Shown: piece after piece, positions 33,254 to 42,928 of the stretch
Layout: every line of letters starts with the position of its first letter
Numbering within the stretch: position 1 is the first letter of the stretch
Source of the DNA: Alkalihalobacillus sp. BA299
Lineage (GTDB): Bacteria; Bacillota; Bacilli; Bacillales; Bacillaceae_F
Direction of reading: 5' to 3'
NCBI RefSeq assembly: GCF_017745675.1
Contig: NZ_JAFLJM010000016.1
Location: 1 to 64,000, forward strand
DNA length: 64,000 bases
Translations under genes and position numbers: made by a program
The notes under the pieces: model-generated
The model's input: only the letters and a program-made list of their open reading frames with translations
What the model was told of the DNA's origin: nothing
The model's database searches: none

Positions 33254-34279
33254 ATGAGTAAAGTTAAAGTTGGAATTATCGGTTGTGGAAGTATTGCAAA
33301 GCATCGTCATATGCCTGAATATGCGAATAATAAAAACGCGGAAATTGTTGCAGTCTGTGATATTGTCGAGGAACGAGCACAGCAATTTGCTGAAAAATAC
33401 AATGCAACAGCATATACAAGCTATGAAGACTTACTAAAATCAGCTGATGTTGACGCAATTAGTGTATGTACACCGAACTACTTGCACGCTCCAGTTTCAA
33501 TTGCTGCATTAAAAGCAGGGAAACATGTTCTTTGTGAAAAACCAATGGCCACTTCACGAGAAGATGCACTTGCTATGATTGAAGCGGCGAAGGAAAGCAA
33601 TAAAAAATTAATGATTGCTCATAACCAACGTTTCGTTCCATCCCATCAAAAAGCGCGGCAATTAATTAAAAATGGTGAGGTAGGGAAAATTTATAGCTTC
33701 CGAACGGCATTTGGTCATGGTGGTCCTGAAGGCTGGAGTGCTGATGGAAAAGAAAGCTGGTTCTTTAAAAAGGAAGAAGCGTTTATCGGGGCAATGGGAG
33801 ACTTAGGTGTTCATAAAACTGATTTATTACGCTATGTATTAGGTGAAGAGTTTGTAGAAGTGGGTGCTTTTATTGAAACAAGTGCAAAACAAAACACCGA
33901 TGTTGATGATACGGCGGTTTGTGTATTAAAAACAGAAGGTGGTATTATCGGAACACTTGCAGCAAGCTGGTCTTATGTTTCGAAAGAAGATAATTCAACA
34001 ATTATTTACGGAGAAAATGCGATTCTTCGACTTGAAGATGATCCGGTCCATTCGCTTATTGTTCAATATAAAAATGGTGAAGTTGTAAAATATGAGCTTG
34101 GCGGTATTCAAACCAACGAGTCAGGTGGTCAAACGAATACCCAAGTAATTGATCAGTTTATCGAAGCCATCATTGAAGATAAACAACCACTTGTAACAGG
34201 GGAAGAAGGCTTAAAGTCACTTCAAGTTGTACTTTCAGCTCTAGAGTCTAATGAAACGAAAAGAATTACAAATGTGTAA
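33254..34279 (+). CDS. Gfo/Idh/MocA-family oxidoreductase
   Basis: A 341-residue NAD(P)-dependent sugar or inositol dehydrogenase-like enzyme. The Rossmann dinucleotide motif is GIIGCGSIAKHRH (residues 7-19), and the family signature HVLCEKPMATSREDA follows near residue 92. The C-terminal Gfo domain includes GDLGVHKTDLLRYVLG, where the histidine is the usual catalytic residue. It lies 15 bp after the ThuA gene and 14 bp before a paralogue, so the two may form different steps or a heteromer. The substrate is unknown; a 3-keto-glycoside route is plausible given ThuA. Confidence 0.88.
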   Translation: MSKVKVGIIGCGSIAKHRHMPEYANNKNAEIVAVCDIVEERAQQFAEKYNATAYTSYEDLLKSADVDAISVCTPNYLHAPVSIAALKAGKHVLCEKPMATSREDALAMIEAAKESNKKLMIAHNQRFVPSHQKARQLIKNGEVGKIYSFRTAFGHGGPEGWSADGKESWFFKKEEAFIGAMGDLGVHKTDLLRYVLGEEFVEVGAFIETSAKQNTDVDDTAVCVLKTEGGIIGTLAASWSYVSKEDNSTIIYGENAILRLEDDPVHSLIVQYKNGEVVKYELGGIQTNESGGQTNTQVIDQFIEAIIEDKQPLVTGEEGLKSLQVVLSALESNETKRITNV

Positions 34280-34293
34280 GAGAAGGTGTAGTC

Positions 34294-35355
34294 ATGAGTA
34301 AATTACGCATGGGCATTATAGGTGCAGGTGGGATTGCCCAGGACCGACATATCCCAGCTTTCTTGAAAATAACAGATGATGTAAAAGTTACAGCTGTTTG
34401 TGATGTGAACGAAGCAACGGCGAAAGCTGCAGCACAGAAATTCAATATAGAAAATGTGTACATCAACTATCAAGATTTGTTACAAGAAGTCGATGTAGTC
34501 GTGATTTGTACACCAAATAAATTTCATGCAGAAATTACCGTTACAGCACTAGAAGCTGGGGTTCACGTCCTTTGTGAAAAGCCGATGGCGATGAATACAG
34601 AAGAGTGTAAAGCAATGATTGCTGCTGCAAACCGTTCAGAAAAGGTGCTATCGATCGCTTACCACTATCGATTCATGCAAGAGCCTCAAGCAGCGAAAAA
34701 GATTATTTCAGAAAATGAAATCGGTAAGCCAATGGTAGCGAGAGTTCAAGCTCTAAGAAGACGAAAAGTGCCAGGCTGGGGTGTTTTTACAAATAAAGAA
34801 TTACAAGGCGGAGGCAGTTTAATCGATTACGGTTGCCACTTTTTAGATTTGTGTTTATGGTTGCTTGGAAACCCTAAGCCAGTAGAAGTCGTCGGTCAAA
34901 CTTATAACGAGTTAAGTAAAATGGCTGGTCAAGTTAATCAATGGGGATCGTTTAATCATGAAACTTTCGATGTGGATGATCATGTAACGGCTTATATCCG
35001 TTTCGAAAACGGAGCGACGATGTTATTTGAAACTTCGTGGTCTGCAAACATTAAAGAAGATGTTGAAAGTGTAAGTATTTCTGGAGAGTCAGGTGGACTT
35101 GATTTATTTCCATTACACCTCAATCAAGCTAAGTACGGCATGCTCCTTAATTCGGACGCTGACTGGCTACCTGGGGAAGAAGACCCAGGATTGTCCCAAG
35201 CGAAAAATTTTATTAATACGTGCTTAGGTCGTGATGAATTAATTGTGAAACCAGAAGAAGCGCTGCAAGCGTCTCAAATTATTGATGCCATTTACCAAAG
35301 TAGTCAAAAAGGTCAAAGTATAAGATTTACTTCTAGCAAGGAGGGAACGGTATGA
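34294..35355 (+). CDS. Gfo/Idh/MocA-family oxidoreductase, second paralogue
   Basis: A 353-residue relative of the preceding protein. It has the dinucleotide motif GIIGAGGIAQDRH, the signature HVLCEKPMAMNTEEC and the C-terminal active-site block GGGSLIDYGCHFLDLCLWLLG. Its last four bases overlap the isomerase start (ATGA), which couples their translation. Divergence from the first paralogue shows that the two were not recently duplicated. Confidence 0.88.
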   Translation: MSKLRMGIIGAGGIAQDRHIPAFLKITDDVKVTAVCDVNEATAKAAAQKFNIENVYINYQDLLQEVDVVVICTPNKFHAEITVTALEAGVHVLCEKPMAMNTEECKAMIAAANRSEKVLSIAYHYRFMQEPQAAKKIISENEIGKPMVARVQALRRRKVPGWGVFTNKELQGGGSLIDYGCHFLDLCLWLLGNPKPVEVVGQTYNELSKMAGQVNQWGSFNHETFDVDDHVTAYIRFENGATMLFETSWSANIKEDVESVSISGESGGLDLFPLHLNQAKYGMLLNSDADWLPGEEDPGLSQAKNFINTCLGRDELIVKPEEALQASQIIDAIYQSSQKGQSIRFTSSKEGTV

Positions 35356-36320
35356 AATTAGGTGTTTTTACAGTATTATTTTCACAAAAAAACCTAGATG
35401 AAATGTTAGATTACGTTAAAGAAGCAGGCGTAAAAGCAGTTGAAATTGGTACGGGCGGTTACCCTGGAAATGCTCATTGCGATATCGATACACTACTAGA
35501 AAGTGAAGAGAAGCGTAACGAGTATAAAGAGAAAGTTACATCACGTGGTCTTGAAATTAGTGCATTTAGTTGTCACGGGAACCCGATTTCTCCTGATAAG
35601 GCATTTGCAGAAGAGTCTCATAATGCATTACAAAAAACCATTAAGCTCGCACATTTAATGGGAGTTCCTGTTGTCAATTGCTTTTCTGGTACAGCAGGCG
35701 ATCATGAAAATGCGAAATACCCAAACTGGCCTGTAACGCCTTGGCCGAATGAATACGGTGATGTATTGAAGTGGCAGTGGGAAGAGAAATTAATTCCGTA
35801 TTGGAAAGAAATGGCTCAAATTGCAAAAGACCATAACGTTAAGATTGGCTTAGAGCTGCATGGGGGATTTTTAGTCCATACCCCATACACTTTACTAAAA
35901 TTACGAGAAGAAACATGTGATGCAATTGGTGCAAATCTTGACCCAAGTCACTTATGGTGGCAAGGTATTGATCCAGTTGCTGCGATTAAAATTTTAGGAA
36001 AAGCAAATGCCATTCACCACTTCCATGCAAAAGATACATACATTGACCAAGATAACGTCAATATGTACGGATTAACAGACATGCAACCATATGGAGAAGT
36101 GCAATCGCGAGCGTGGACATTCCGCTCGGTCGGCTGCGGACATAGTATTCAAGAATGGTCTGATATGATCAGTGCATTACGCACATTTGGTTATGACAAT
36201 GTCGTAAGTATAGAACATGAAGATCCAATTATGTCGATTGAGGAAGGCTTTGCAAGAGCGGTTAAGAATTTAAACTCCATTTTAATTGAAGAAAAACCTT
36301 CGGATATGTGGTGGGTTTAA
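35352..36320 (+). CDS. sugar phosphate isomerase/epimerase (xylose isomerase-like TIM barrel)
   Basis: A 322-residue TIM-barrel protein of the AP-endonuclease 2 fold. Metal-ligand blocks are in place: GLELHGGF (glutamate), NLDPSHLWWQG (aspartate and histidine), HHFHAKDT and SIEHEDP. These proteins isomerise or epimerise sugars, often after oxidation by Gfo/Idh/MocA enzymes, which fits the operon. The ribosome site is AAGGAGG inside the end of the upstream gene. A terminator-like hairpin follows at 36481. Confidence 0.88.
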   Translation: MKLGVFTVLFSQKNLDEMLDYVKEAGVKAVEIGTGGYPGNAHCDIDTLLESEEKRNEYKEKVTSRGLEISAFSCHGNPISPDKAFAEESHNALQKTIKLAHLMGVPVVNCFSGTAGDHENAKYPNWPVTPWPNEYGDVLKWQWEEKLIPYWKEMAQIAKDHNVKIGLELHGGFLVHTPYTLLKLREETCDAIGANLDPSHLWWQGIDPVAAIKILGKANAIHHFHAKDTYIDQDNVNMYGLTDMQPYGEVQSRAWTFRSVGCGHSIQEWSDMISALRTFGYDNVVSIEHEDPIMSIEEGFARAVKNLNSILIEEKPSDMWWV

Positions 36321-36418
36321 GAATTAAAGTCGATAAGCTCTTATTTCTAGAATCAGGAAAGTAGTTTAAGGGTCCTAAATGTTAGGTCAGTACACTTGAA
36401 TATTGGACCATTTAAACG

Positions 36419-36452
36419 CCATCTCTCCATATGGTGATGTATGGGGAGGTGG
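36419..36452 (+). other. imperfect hairpin
   Basis: CCATCTCTCCATA pairs with TATGGGGAGGTGG with G-T pairs around an eight-base loop. It precedes the terminator and could be an RNA processing or stabilising structure. Confidence 0.4.
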
Positions 36453-36480
36453 TGTAAACTTTTATAAAATATTTCCATAT

Positions 36481-36518
36481 AAAACACGGTACTTCTATAT
36501 ATAGATTGCCGTGTTTTT
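36481..36518 (+). terminator. terminator of the ThuA operon
   Basis: AAAACACGG (36481-36489) pairs with CCGTGTTTT (36509-36517), followed by more T residues. Confidence 0.8.
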
Positions 36519-36632
36519 GTAGTATTATTCGTGCTACTATACCACCTTTCATATATACTTAATGAGTGGAAATAGAATTTATTCTAACTACTAGAAATAT
36601 AGACTTGAATATTCATTTAATGGGGTAAAAAA

Positions 36633-38822
36633 ATGCAAATTATAATAGCAGAAAAACCGGATCAAGGGTTAAAATTAGCGTCTCCGTTTCCTTATAAACG
36701 CCGAGATGGCTACATAGAGATATTGCCGAATGAGGTTTTTATAAATGGAGCTTATTGTACATGGGCAGTGGGACATTTGACGGAGTTATGCCCGCCAGAA
36801 TTTTACAAGCAAGATTGGAAGAAATGGGCGTTGCAAACGTTACCGATTATTCCAGAAAAGTTTCAATATCAAGTAACGAAATCAAAATATAAGCAGTTTA
36901 ATATCGTTAAGCAGCTTTTAAACAAAAATGAAGTGACCGGTGTTATTCATGCAGGAGATGCTGGACGTGAAGGTGAGCTCATTGTTCGCAATATTATTCA
37001 ATTAAGTGGTGCACGAAAGCCGATGAAGCGGCTGTGGATTTCATCTTTAACGAATAAATCGATCGTCGATGGGTTTAAAAATTTATTAGATGAGACTGAT
37101 ACGAGAGCTACATATTATGAAGCTTATTCAAGAGCTTGTGCCGATTGGCTAGTTGGGATGAATGCGTCCCGTGCATATACATTATTATTGCAAAAAAAAG
37201 GAATATCCGATGTTTTTTCATTAGGAAGGGTCCAAACGCCAACGCTTGCGCTCATTGTGAAACGTGAGAAAGAAATCAAAAGCTTTACGTCAAAACCGTT
37301 TTGGGAAGTCATTGCAACATTTAATTTTGATGGAAAAATATATAAAGGCAAATGGCATAAAGATGGGGAAACTCGCTTAGACGAAGAAGGTATAGCAGAA
37401 AAAATTCGTCAATTTTGTGAAGGTAAAGGAGCAGCTGTTCAATCGCTTGAAAAAGAGCGGAAAGAATATCAGCCACCCTTACTTTTCAATTTATCGGCTT
37501 TACAAGCGACAGCAAACAGCTTATACAAATTTTCTCCACAAAAGACACTTGAGGTTGCTCAAAAACTTTATGTTAAAGGAATTATTTCTTATCCAAGGTC
37601 TGATTCCAGTCATGTGACGAAAGAAGAGGCAAAAATGTTTCCTGATATTTTACAAGAGCTTCAACAGATTGATGAATTAAAGACATTTTTCCCACTTCCA
37701 CATCCCTCGATAATGAATAATAGGCGCTATGTTGATGAAAAAAAGGTTAGCGATCACTATGCGATCATCCCAACAGACCAAGTTCCAAAAATGGACAAGC
37801 TGAGTCCAGATGAACAGAAAATATATACGCTTATTGCAAAAAGGTTAATTGCAGCTCACTATGATCTAGCGATATTCGATTACACGACGATTTATACCAT
37901 TGTTGAGAACCGTGCCACTTTTATATCAAAAGGAAAACAACAAATTCAAGCAGGGTGGCGCAAGGTTATTTACAGTGACAAGAAAAACCAAATGCGGGAG
38001 GAAGATGAGCAAGATTTACCAATCGTTCAAGAAAACAAAGTAGGGAAGGTACAGGATGTTAATGTAAAGGAAGGAAAAACTGAACCGCCCAAACGTTACA
38101 CAGAAGGACAGCTAATTACATTAATGAAATCAGCAGGTAAACATTTAGACGACGGGGATTTAGTAAAAGTGTTAAAGCAAACTGAGGGTCTGGGCACTGA
38201 AGCGACACGGGCTGGTATTATAAAAGGTTTAAAAGATCGTAAGTATATTGAAGTAAAAAAGAATCAAGTAAGTGCAACGAACAAAGGGATACTGCTGATT
38301 GATTCGATTGGGAATAGTTTACTGTCGTCTGCAGAGATGACGGCTAAGTGGGAACAACGTTTACATGAAATAGGTAAAGGAACAGCAGCGCCAAGTGATT
38401 TTATGAACCAAGTGAAAAAGCTCTCTCTCAAAATAATTGAAGATGCAAAACAACAAAGTGGTTCATGGAATTTTACTGGTTTTAATTTGGATGAATTTAA
38501 AAGGCAAAGAAAAGGAAAGAGGGCGAGTAAATCGAGAGCAACAGCAACAAAAATCGGCCCGTGTAAAAAATGCAATGGTGATGTAGTCGATAAAGGTACA
38601 TTTTACGGTTGTTCCAATTATACTGCGACAAAATGTGATTTTACCCTCTCCAAAAAAGTATTAGGGAAAACCATCTCGCAAGCAAATGTAAAGAAGCTCC
38701 TCAAAGGAGAAGAAACAAACATTATCAAAGGGTTTAAAAAAGGTGAAAATATATTTGATGCAAAGTTAGCTATTGTTGATGATAAGCTTAAATTTGTTTA
38801 TTCTGGTATAGGAAACGAATAA
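36633..38822 (+). CDS. topB: DNA topoisomerase III
   Basis: A 729-residue type IA topoisomerase that relaxes and decatenates DNA. The Toprim domain opens the protein (MQIIIAEKPDQG, then HAGDAGREGELI). The active-site tyrosine lies in the block GIISYPRSDSSH near residue 320, the QTP strand motif LGRVQTPTLAL near residue 192, and the C terminus carries a zinc-ribbon CKKCNGDVVDKGTFYGCSN. Length agrees with TopB of B. subtilis. The start ATG 36633 has only a weak GGGG site. It is not in an operon with the sugar genes on either side. Confidence 0.95.
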   Translation: MQIIIAEKPDQGLKLASPFPYKRRDGYIEILPNEVFINGAYCTWAVGHLTELCPPEFYKQDWKKWALQTLPIIPEKFQYQVTKSKYKQFNIVKQLLNKNEVTGVIHAGDAGREGELIVRNIIQLSGARKPMKRLWISSLTNKSIVDGFKNLLDETDTRATYYEAYSRACADWLVGMNASRAYTLLLQKKGISDVFSLGRVQTPTLALIVKREKEIKSFTSKPFWEVIATFNFDGKIYKGKWHKDGETRLDEEGIAEKIRQFCEGKGAAVQSLEKERKEYQPPLLFNLSALQATANSLYKFSPQKTLEVAQKLYVKGIISYPRSDSSHVTKEEAKMFPDILQELQQIDELKTFFPLPHPSIMNNRRYVDEKKVSDHYAIIPTDQVPKMDKLSPDEQKIYTLIAKRLIAAHYDLAIFDYTTIYTIVENRATFISKGKQQIQAGWRKVIYSDKKNQMREEDEQDLPIVQENKVGKVQDVNVKEGKTEPPKRYTEGQLITLMKSAGKHLDDGDLVKVLKQTEGLGTEATRAGIIKGLKDRKYIEVKKNQVSATNKGILLIDSIGNSLLSSAEMTAKWEQRLHEIGKGTAAPSDFMNQVKKLSLKIIEDAKQQSGSWNFTGFNLDEFKRQRKGKRASKSRATATKIGPCKKCNGDVVDKGTFYGCSNYTATKCDFTLSKKVLGKTISQANVKKLLKGEETNIIKGFKKGENIFDAKLAIVDDKLKFVYSGIGNE

Positions 38823-38871
38823 TTTAAAGGTAAAAATAGTAATTAGAACTACTATTAAGAAGGTGATTAAT

Positions 38872-39861
38872 ATGAGCACGATGAAAAGAGTAGGTATCGT
38901 TGGCTTAGGTGTTGTTGGACAACGATTAATTAAAGAATTTATGGCTAATCCACAAACTGAAATAGATGCGGTTTGTGATGTAAATGAACAATTGGTGAAC
39001 GAGATGGCAAGTGGTTACGGAGCAGCTGTTGCTCTTACAAATTATCGGGAGTTAGTTTCACGTCAATCAGTTGATATCGTCTATGTAGCAGTTCCACCGG
39101 CGCATCATCATGAGGTCGTTCTTGCAGCAATTGAACAAGGGAAGCATGTTTTATGTGAAAAGCCGTTAGCGAATAATCTGCAAGAGGCCAAAGATATGTT
39201 AGAAAAAGCTCGCCAAGCAAATGTCGTCCATGCGATCCATTTTCCGTTACCGTATAATGCGCCATTTGCAACGATAAAAAACCTTGTCGAAAAAGAGGAA
39301 TTAGGCGAAATTAGGAGAATTTCTTTAAAAATGCATTTTGATGTATGGCCGCGAGTCTGGCAGCAAACGCCTTGGATTGGAACGCGGGAGCAAGGTGGTT
39401 TTATTCGTGAAATCATGCCGCACTATCTACAAATGATCGTCCATTTCTTTGGAAGAATGACCGATGTCAAAGCTTACATTGAATATCCAGAAGACAATGA
39501 AAAAAGTGAATTAGGCTTAATTGCAAAATTGACGTTGGAAGATGGTCTTCAAGTTTTAGTCGATGGTCTTGTAGGACAAGCAGAGAAAGAAAAAATTGCT
39601 TTTACCATCCATGGAACGAATCAAACCATTACACTAGAAGATTGGCGAAAAGTGAAAATAGCCGAGCGCGGGGAAGAATTAACTCATATCGATGCGAGTG
39701 AACTTACTTTATCCAATGTGAACTTAATAGATGAATTTATCAAAGCTACTTCTGGAGAAAAAGCATTTTTAATCAATTTTGAGGAAGGACTAAAAGTCCA
39801 AGAAGTGTTGGAAGCATTGCTGTATTCAAGCGATACAACACACCAAAATTGTAGTTATTGA
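38872..39861 (+). CDS. Gfo/Idh/MocA-family oxidoreductase, third paralogue
   Basis: A 329-residue oxidoreductase with the dinucleotide motif GIVGLGVVGQRL, the signature HVLCEKPLANNLQEA and a C-terminal domain with the block GFIREIMPHYLQMIVHFFG. The frame opens at GTG 38863, but that GTG belongs to the ribosome site AAGGTGAT; ATG 38872 is the better start. It is separated from the other two by topB and is not close to either of them. The substrate is unknown. Confidence 0.85.
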   Translation: MSTMKRVGIVGLGVVGQRLIKEFMANPQTEIDAVCDVNEQLVNEMASGYGAAVALTNYRELVSRQSVDIVYVAVPPAHHHEVVLAAIEQGKHVLCEKPLANNLQEAKDMLEKARQANVVHAIHFPLPYNAPFATIKNLVEKEELGEIRRISLKMHFDVWPRVWQQTPWIGTREQGGFIREIMPHYLQMIVHFFGRMTDVKAYIEYPEDNEKSELGLIAKLTLEDGLQVLVDGLVGQAEKEKIAFTIHGTNQTITLEDWRKVKIAERGEELTHIDASELTLSNVNLIDEFIKATSGEKAFLINFEEGLKVQEVLEALLYSSDTTHQNCSY

Positions 39862-40084
39862 AATAATGGTTTTTTAGACGTAACATAACATTTAACAAAC
39901 AACGAGATTGACGTGTCCACCATAGAAGGGTACGTCTTCTTTATATTTAAATGAGCACATGAGAGTACATTTAGGTATAAAGTTCACATTAGGACAATAA
40001 AGTTTGAGAAATGGCATAAAATTCATGCCTACGACGAAAATAATAGGTAATGTTTGAAACGAGCGACCGACTAGGAGTGGAGTT

Positions 40085-42415
40085 ATGACTGAACATACAA
40101 ATGAATGGAATATAGAGCAAGCACGGGTCAATAATGTGATTAGCAAAATCAACGAACGAATGGGTGAACTGAATGAACAGCTTGGTGATATCAAAGTTGA
40201 TGTCGTTGATATTCGTAGGAAGTTTTGGGATGATGTCACAGTAAACCTTGATAATGCTGAGGAAGTTGCTGAAACCTATGCGAGTATTAAACAACAAGCA
40301 GAAATTTTATCAGAACGTGAACGTAGTCATCGTCATTCTATGAATCAGTTACGTAACTTACATAAATTAATGCATTCACCCTATTTCGGTAGAGTTGATT
40401 TTTTAGAAACGGGTGAAAGCGATTCTGAACGAGTTTATATAGGAACGTCTTCTTTTGTGGATAAAAATGGCGTTGATTTTTATGTGTATGACTGGCGTGC
40501 GCCAATCTCAAGCTTATACTATGATTACGGTCCAGGTGTTGCGCAGTATGACACACCCGGTGGTACCGTAAATGGGATGATGAAAGTGAAAAAGCAGTAT
40601 ATCATTCGAAATGGTACCCTTTTACATATGTTTGATACAGGTATTACAATTGGTGATGAGATGCTGCAAACGGTCCTTGGTGCTCAAGCCGATGCACAAA
40701 TGAAAAGTATTGTTGCAACGATTCAGAAAGAACAAAATCAAATTATTCGTAATGAAAAGGGAAAGCTTTTAATCGTTCAAGGTGTAGCTGGAAGTGGAAA
40801 AACATCAGCAGCACTGCAACGTGTAGCCTATCTTTTATATCGTTATCGTGACACATTAACAGCAGAAAACATCGTGTTATTTTCCCCGAATTCAATGTTT
40901 AATAGCTATGTTTCTAGTGTCCTTCCGGAGCTCGGGGAAGAAAATATGCAACAAACGACGTTTCAAGAGTATTTAGAGTATCGTTTAGGTAATACATTTA
41001 CAATTGAAGATCCTTTTTCACAAATGGAATTTGTACTGACTCGGTCTAAAGACAAGTCTTATGAGGTTGGAATTGCAGGGATTCAATTGAAGTCATCGAT
41101 CCTTTTTATGCAAATCATTGATCAATATCTTACTTTGCTTAAAGAAGATGGAATTATTTTCAAGGGGTTTAAATTTCGAGGTCAAGTTTTGTTTAGTCGT
41201 TCGCTAATTAAAGATTACTTTTACTCGCTTGATAAGAGTTTACCAATCCCTAATCGGATGAATATGACAGCAGAATGGCTTTTAAAAGAATTACGTAATT
41301 TTGAACTGCTTGAACGAAAAGAAGAATGGGTCGAACGTGAAATGGAACTACTAGATAAGGAAGCCTATTTAAAAGCCTACCATAAGCTTCTAAAAACAAC
41401 TCAAACCAATAATGAATTTTATGATTTTGACAGAGAAAAAGAAATTCTTACAGCGATTATTGTAAAAAAGCGGCTAAAGAAAATTCGCAAATTTATCCAG
41501 AATCTTCAATTTATTAATGTACGTGCAACGTATTTACAATTATTTAGAAAAATGGAGTATGTCAAAAGTTTTTTAGGTCAATTACCTCATTTATGGCCTG
41601 AAATTTGCAGTTCAACAATTGAAAATATTGAGCAGCACCACTTACGTTATGAAGATGCGACCCCTTTTCTTTATTTAAAAGGGCGATTAGAAGGGCTGCA
41701 AGTGAATACATCCATTCGTCACGTTTTTATTGATGAGGCACAAGATTATTCACCGTTTCAGTTTGCGTTTATTAAGAGTTTATTTCCACGTGGAAAGATG
41801 ACTGTATTAGGAGATTTAAACCAATCCATTTATGCTCATTCCTCGGTTAATAGTTTTGATGCATTGCGATATTTGTTTAATCTTGACGATATCGAGCAAT
41901 ACAAGCTGACACGAAGTTATCGTTCGACATATCAGATTGTTGAGTTTACTAAACAGATTATTGATGCGAATATCGACCCGTTTAATCGCCAAGGGGAACC
42001 ACCGAACGTACACCTTGCCGTAAATAGTCAGGAACTTCATTCAAAGATAATAAATAGGATATACACACTTCAAACGAAGGGTCATAAAACAATTGCAATC
42101 ATTTGTAAAACAGCTGAAGAAACAGAAAACGTTTATAACAGCTTGAATGACATAGTCTCATTAAGAGTGATAACAAAACATACGACAGGCTACGAAGCTG
42201 GAGTACTAGTCATTCCATCTTATCTTGCTAAAGGTGTGGAGTTTGATGCGGTTATCATATACGATGCCTCTAGTGATAAGTACAGCAGGGAAAGTGAACG
42301 AAATTTATTTTATACGGCATGTACGAGAGCGATGCATTCACTTGATTTGTTTTATGTAGGTGAAAAGAGTCCATTTCTTCATCAGATTTCATTTGAAACA
42401 TACATCGATAAATAA
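40085..42415 (+). CDS. helD: RNA polymerase recycling motor HelD
   Basis: A 776-residue UvrD/Rep-like superfamily 1 ATPase. The N-terminal coiled-coil (EQARVNNVISKINERMGELN) inserts into RNA polymerase in known HelD structures. Walker A is IVQGVAGSGKTSAALQR near residue 230, Walker B is HVFIDEAQDYSPFQ near residue 550, and the C-terminal motifs LTRSYRST, GVEFDAVIIYDAS and LFYTACTRAMHSL complete the helicase set. HelD releases stalled polymerase with the delta subunit in B. subtilis. Length matches B. subtilis HelD (about 774). The start has AGGAGTGG upstream, and a terminator follows. Confidence 0.93.
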   Translation: MTEHTNEWNIEQARVNNVISKINERMGELNEQLGDIKVDVVDIRRKFWDDVTVNLDNAEEVAETYASIKQQAEILSERERSHRHSMNQLRNLHKLMHSPYFGRVDFLETGESDSERVYIGTSSFVDKNGVDFYVYDWRAPISSLYYDYGPGVAQYDTPGGTVNGMMKVKKQYIIRNGTLLHMFDTGITIGDEMLQTVLGAQADAQMKSIVATIQKEQNQIIRNEKGKLLIVQGVAGSGKTSAALQRVAYLLYRYRDTLTAENIVLFSPNSMFNSYVSSVLPELGEENMQQTTFQEYLEYRLGNTFTIEDPFSQMEFVLTRSKDKSYEVGIAGIQLKSSILFMQIIDQYLTLLKEDGIIFKGFKFRGQVLFSRSLIKDYFYSLDKSLPIPNRMNMTAEWLLKELRNFELLERKEEWVEREMELLDKEAYLKAYHKLLKTTQTNNEFYDFDREKEILTAIIVKKRLKKIRKFIQNLQFINVRATYLQLFRKMEYVKSFLGQLPHLWPEICSSTIENIEQHHLRYEDATPFLYLKGRLEGLQVNTSIRHVFIDEAQDYSPFQFAFIKSLFPRGKMTVLGDLNQSIYAHSSVNSFDALRYLFNLDDIEQYKLTRSYRSTYQIVEFTKQIIDANIDPFNRQGEPPNVHLAVNSQELHSKIINRIYTLQTKGHKTIAIICKTAEETENVYNSLNDIVSLRVITKHTTGYEAGVLVIPSYLAKGVEFDAVIIYDASSDKYSRESERNLFYTACTRAMHSLDLFYVGEKSPFLHQISFETYIDK

Positions 42416-42494
42416 AAAAGAAAAACAAAAATTGTGTTATCCATTTCAACATTAAATGGCGATAGTAGAAAAAAGATTAAATAAGCAAAAATAC

Positions 42495-42545
42495 AAGCCG
42501 TTACAGAGGGGAAATCTATACCTCATAAGTAACGGCTTATTTTGG
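42495..42545 (+). terminator. terminator of helD
   Basis: AAGCCGTTAC (42495-42504) pairs perfectly with GTAACGGCTT (42529-42538), then ATTTT. Confidence 0.85.
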
Positions 42546-42602
42546 AGTCGTATACTAATAAACGAATACATATAAATGAAAGAAATTAAAACTAGGAGGT
42601 GA

Positions 42603-42770
42603 ATGATTGATTTGATCCCACCTATCTTAATTAAGATTGCGCTGATCATGATTGCTATTCGTTCAGGTTATGTTGCATTCAACCTATTTAAATCAAGAAG
42701 CAATATTAATATTTTAGATCTTTTGTACCATTTATCTATATTTGTAATCGCCATATCTTTTTTATTATAG
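42603..42770 (+). CDS. 55-residue two-span membrane protein
   Basis: A small frame with an excellent ribosome site (AGGAGGTGA). ATG 42603 lies only two bases from AGGAGG, so TTG 42612 could be the true start. The product has two hydrophobic spans (PPILIKIALIMIAI and LSIFVIAISFLL) around a short polar loop containing KSRSN. I do not recognise a family. It lies between helD and a larger membrane coiled-coil protein on the same strand. Confidence 0.6.
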   Translation: MIDLIPPILIKIALIMIAIRSGYVAFNLFKSRSNINILDLLYHLSIFVIAISFLL

Positions 42771-42928
42771 ATGATTTTGTAGTAGATAATTAGTAAGGAC
42801 TCCTCATTACATGAAACAAACTCTTTTCTATAATAAAAAGATACCATTTGCAGTCTGACATTTCATAAGCTACACAATTAGCAAGATATTCGAATGGATA
42901 GTGCAAAAAAGTAAAAAAGGAGAAGAAC

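Larger units (their letters stand above)
36321..36632 (+). other. gene-free stretch with two stem-loops before topB
   Basis: A long imperfect hairpin lies at 36419-36452 and a terminator at 36481-36518. The rest is A+T-rich. No clear promoter motif is convincing. Confidence 0.5.

Noticed and set aside
39892..40297. overlapping minus-strand frames upstream of and within helD
   Set aside because: Low-complexity Ser/Phe/Ile products antisense to helD; no ribosome site.
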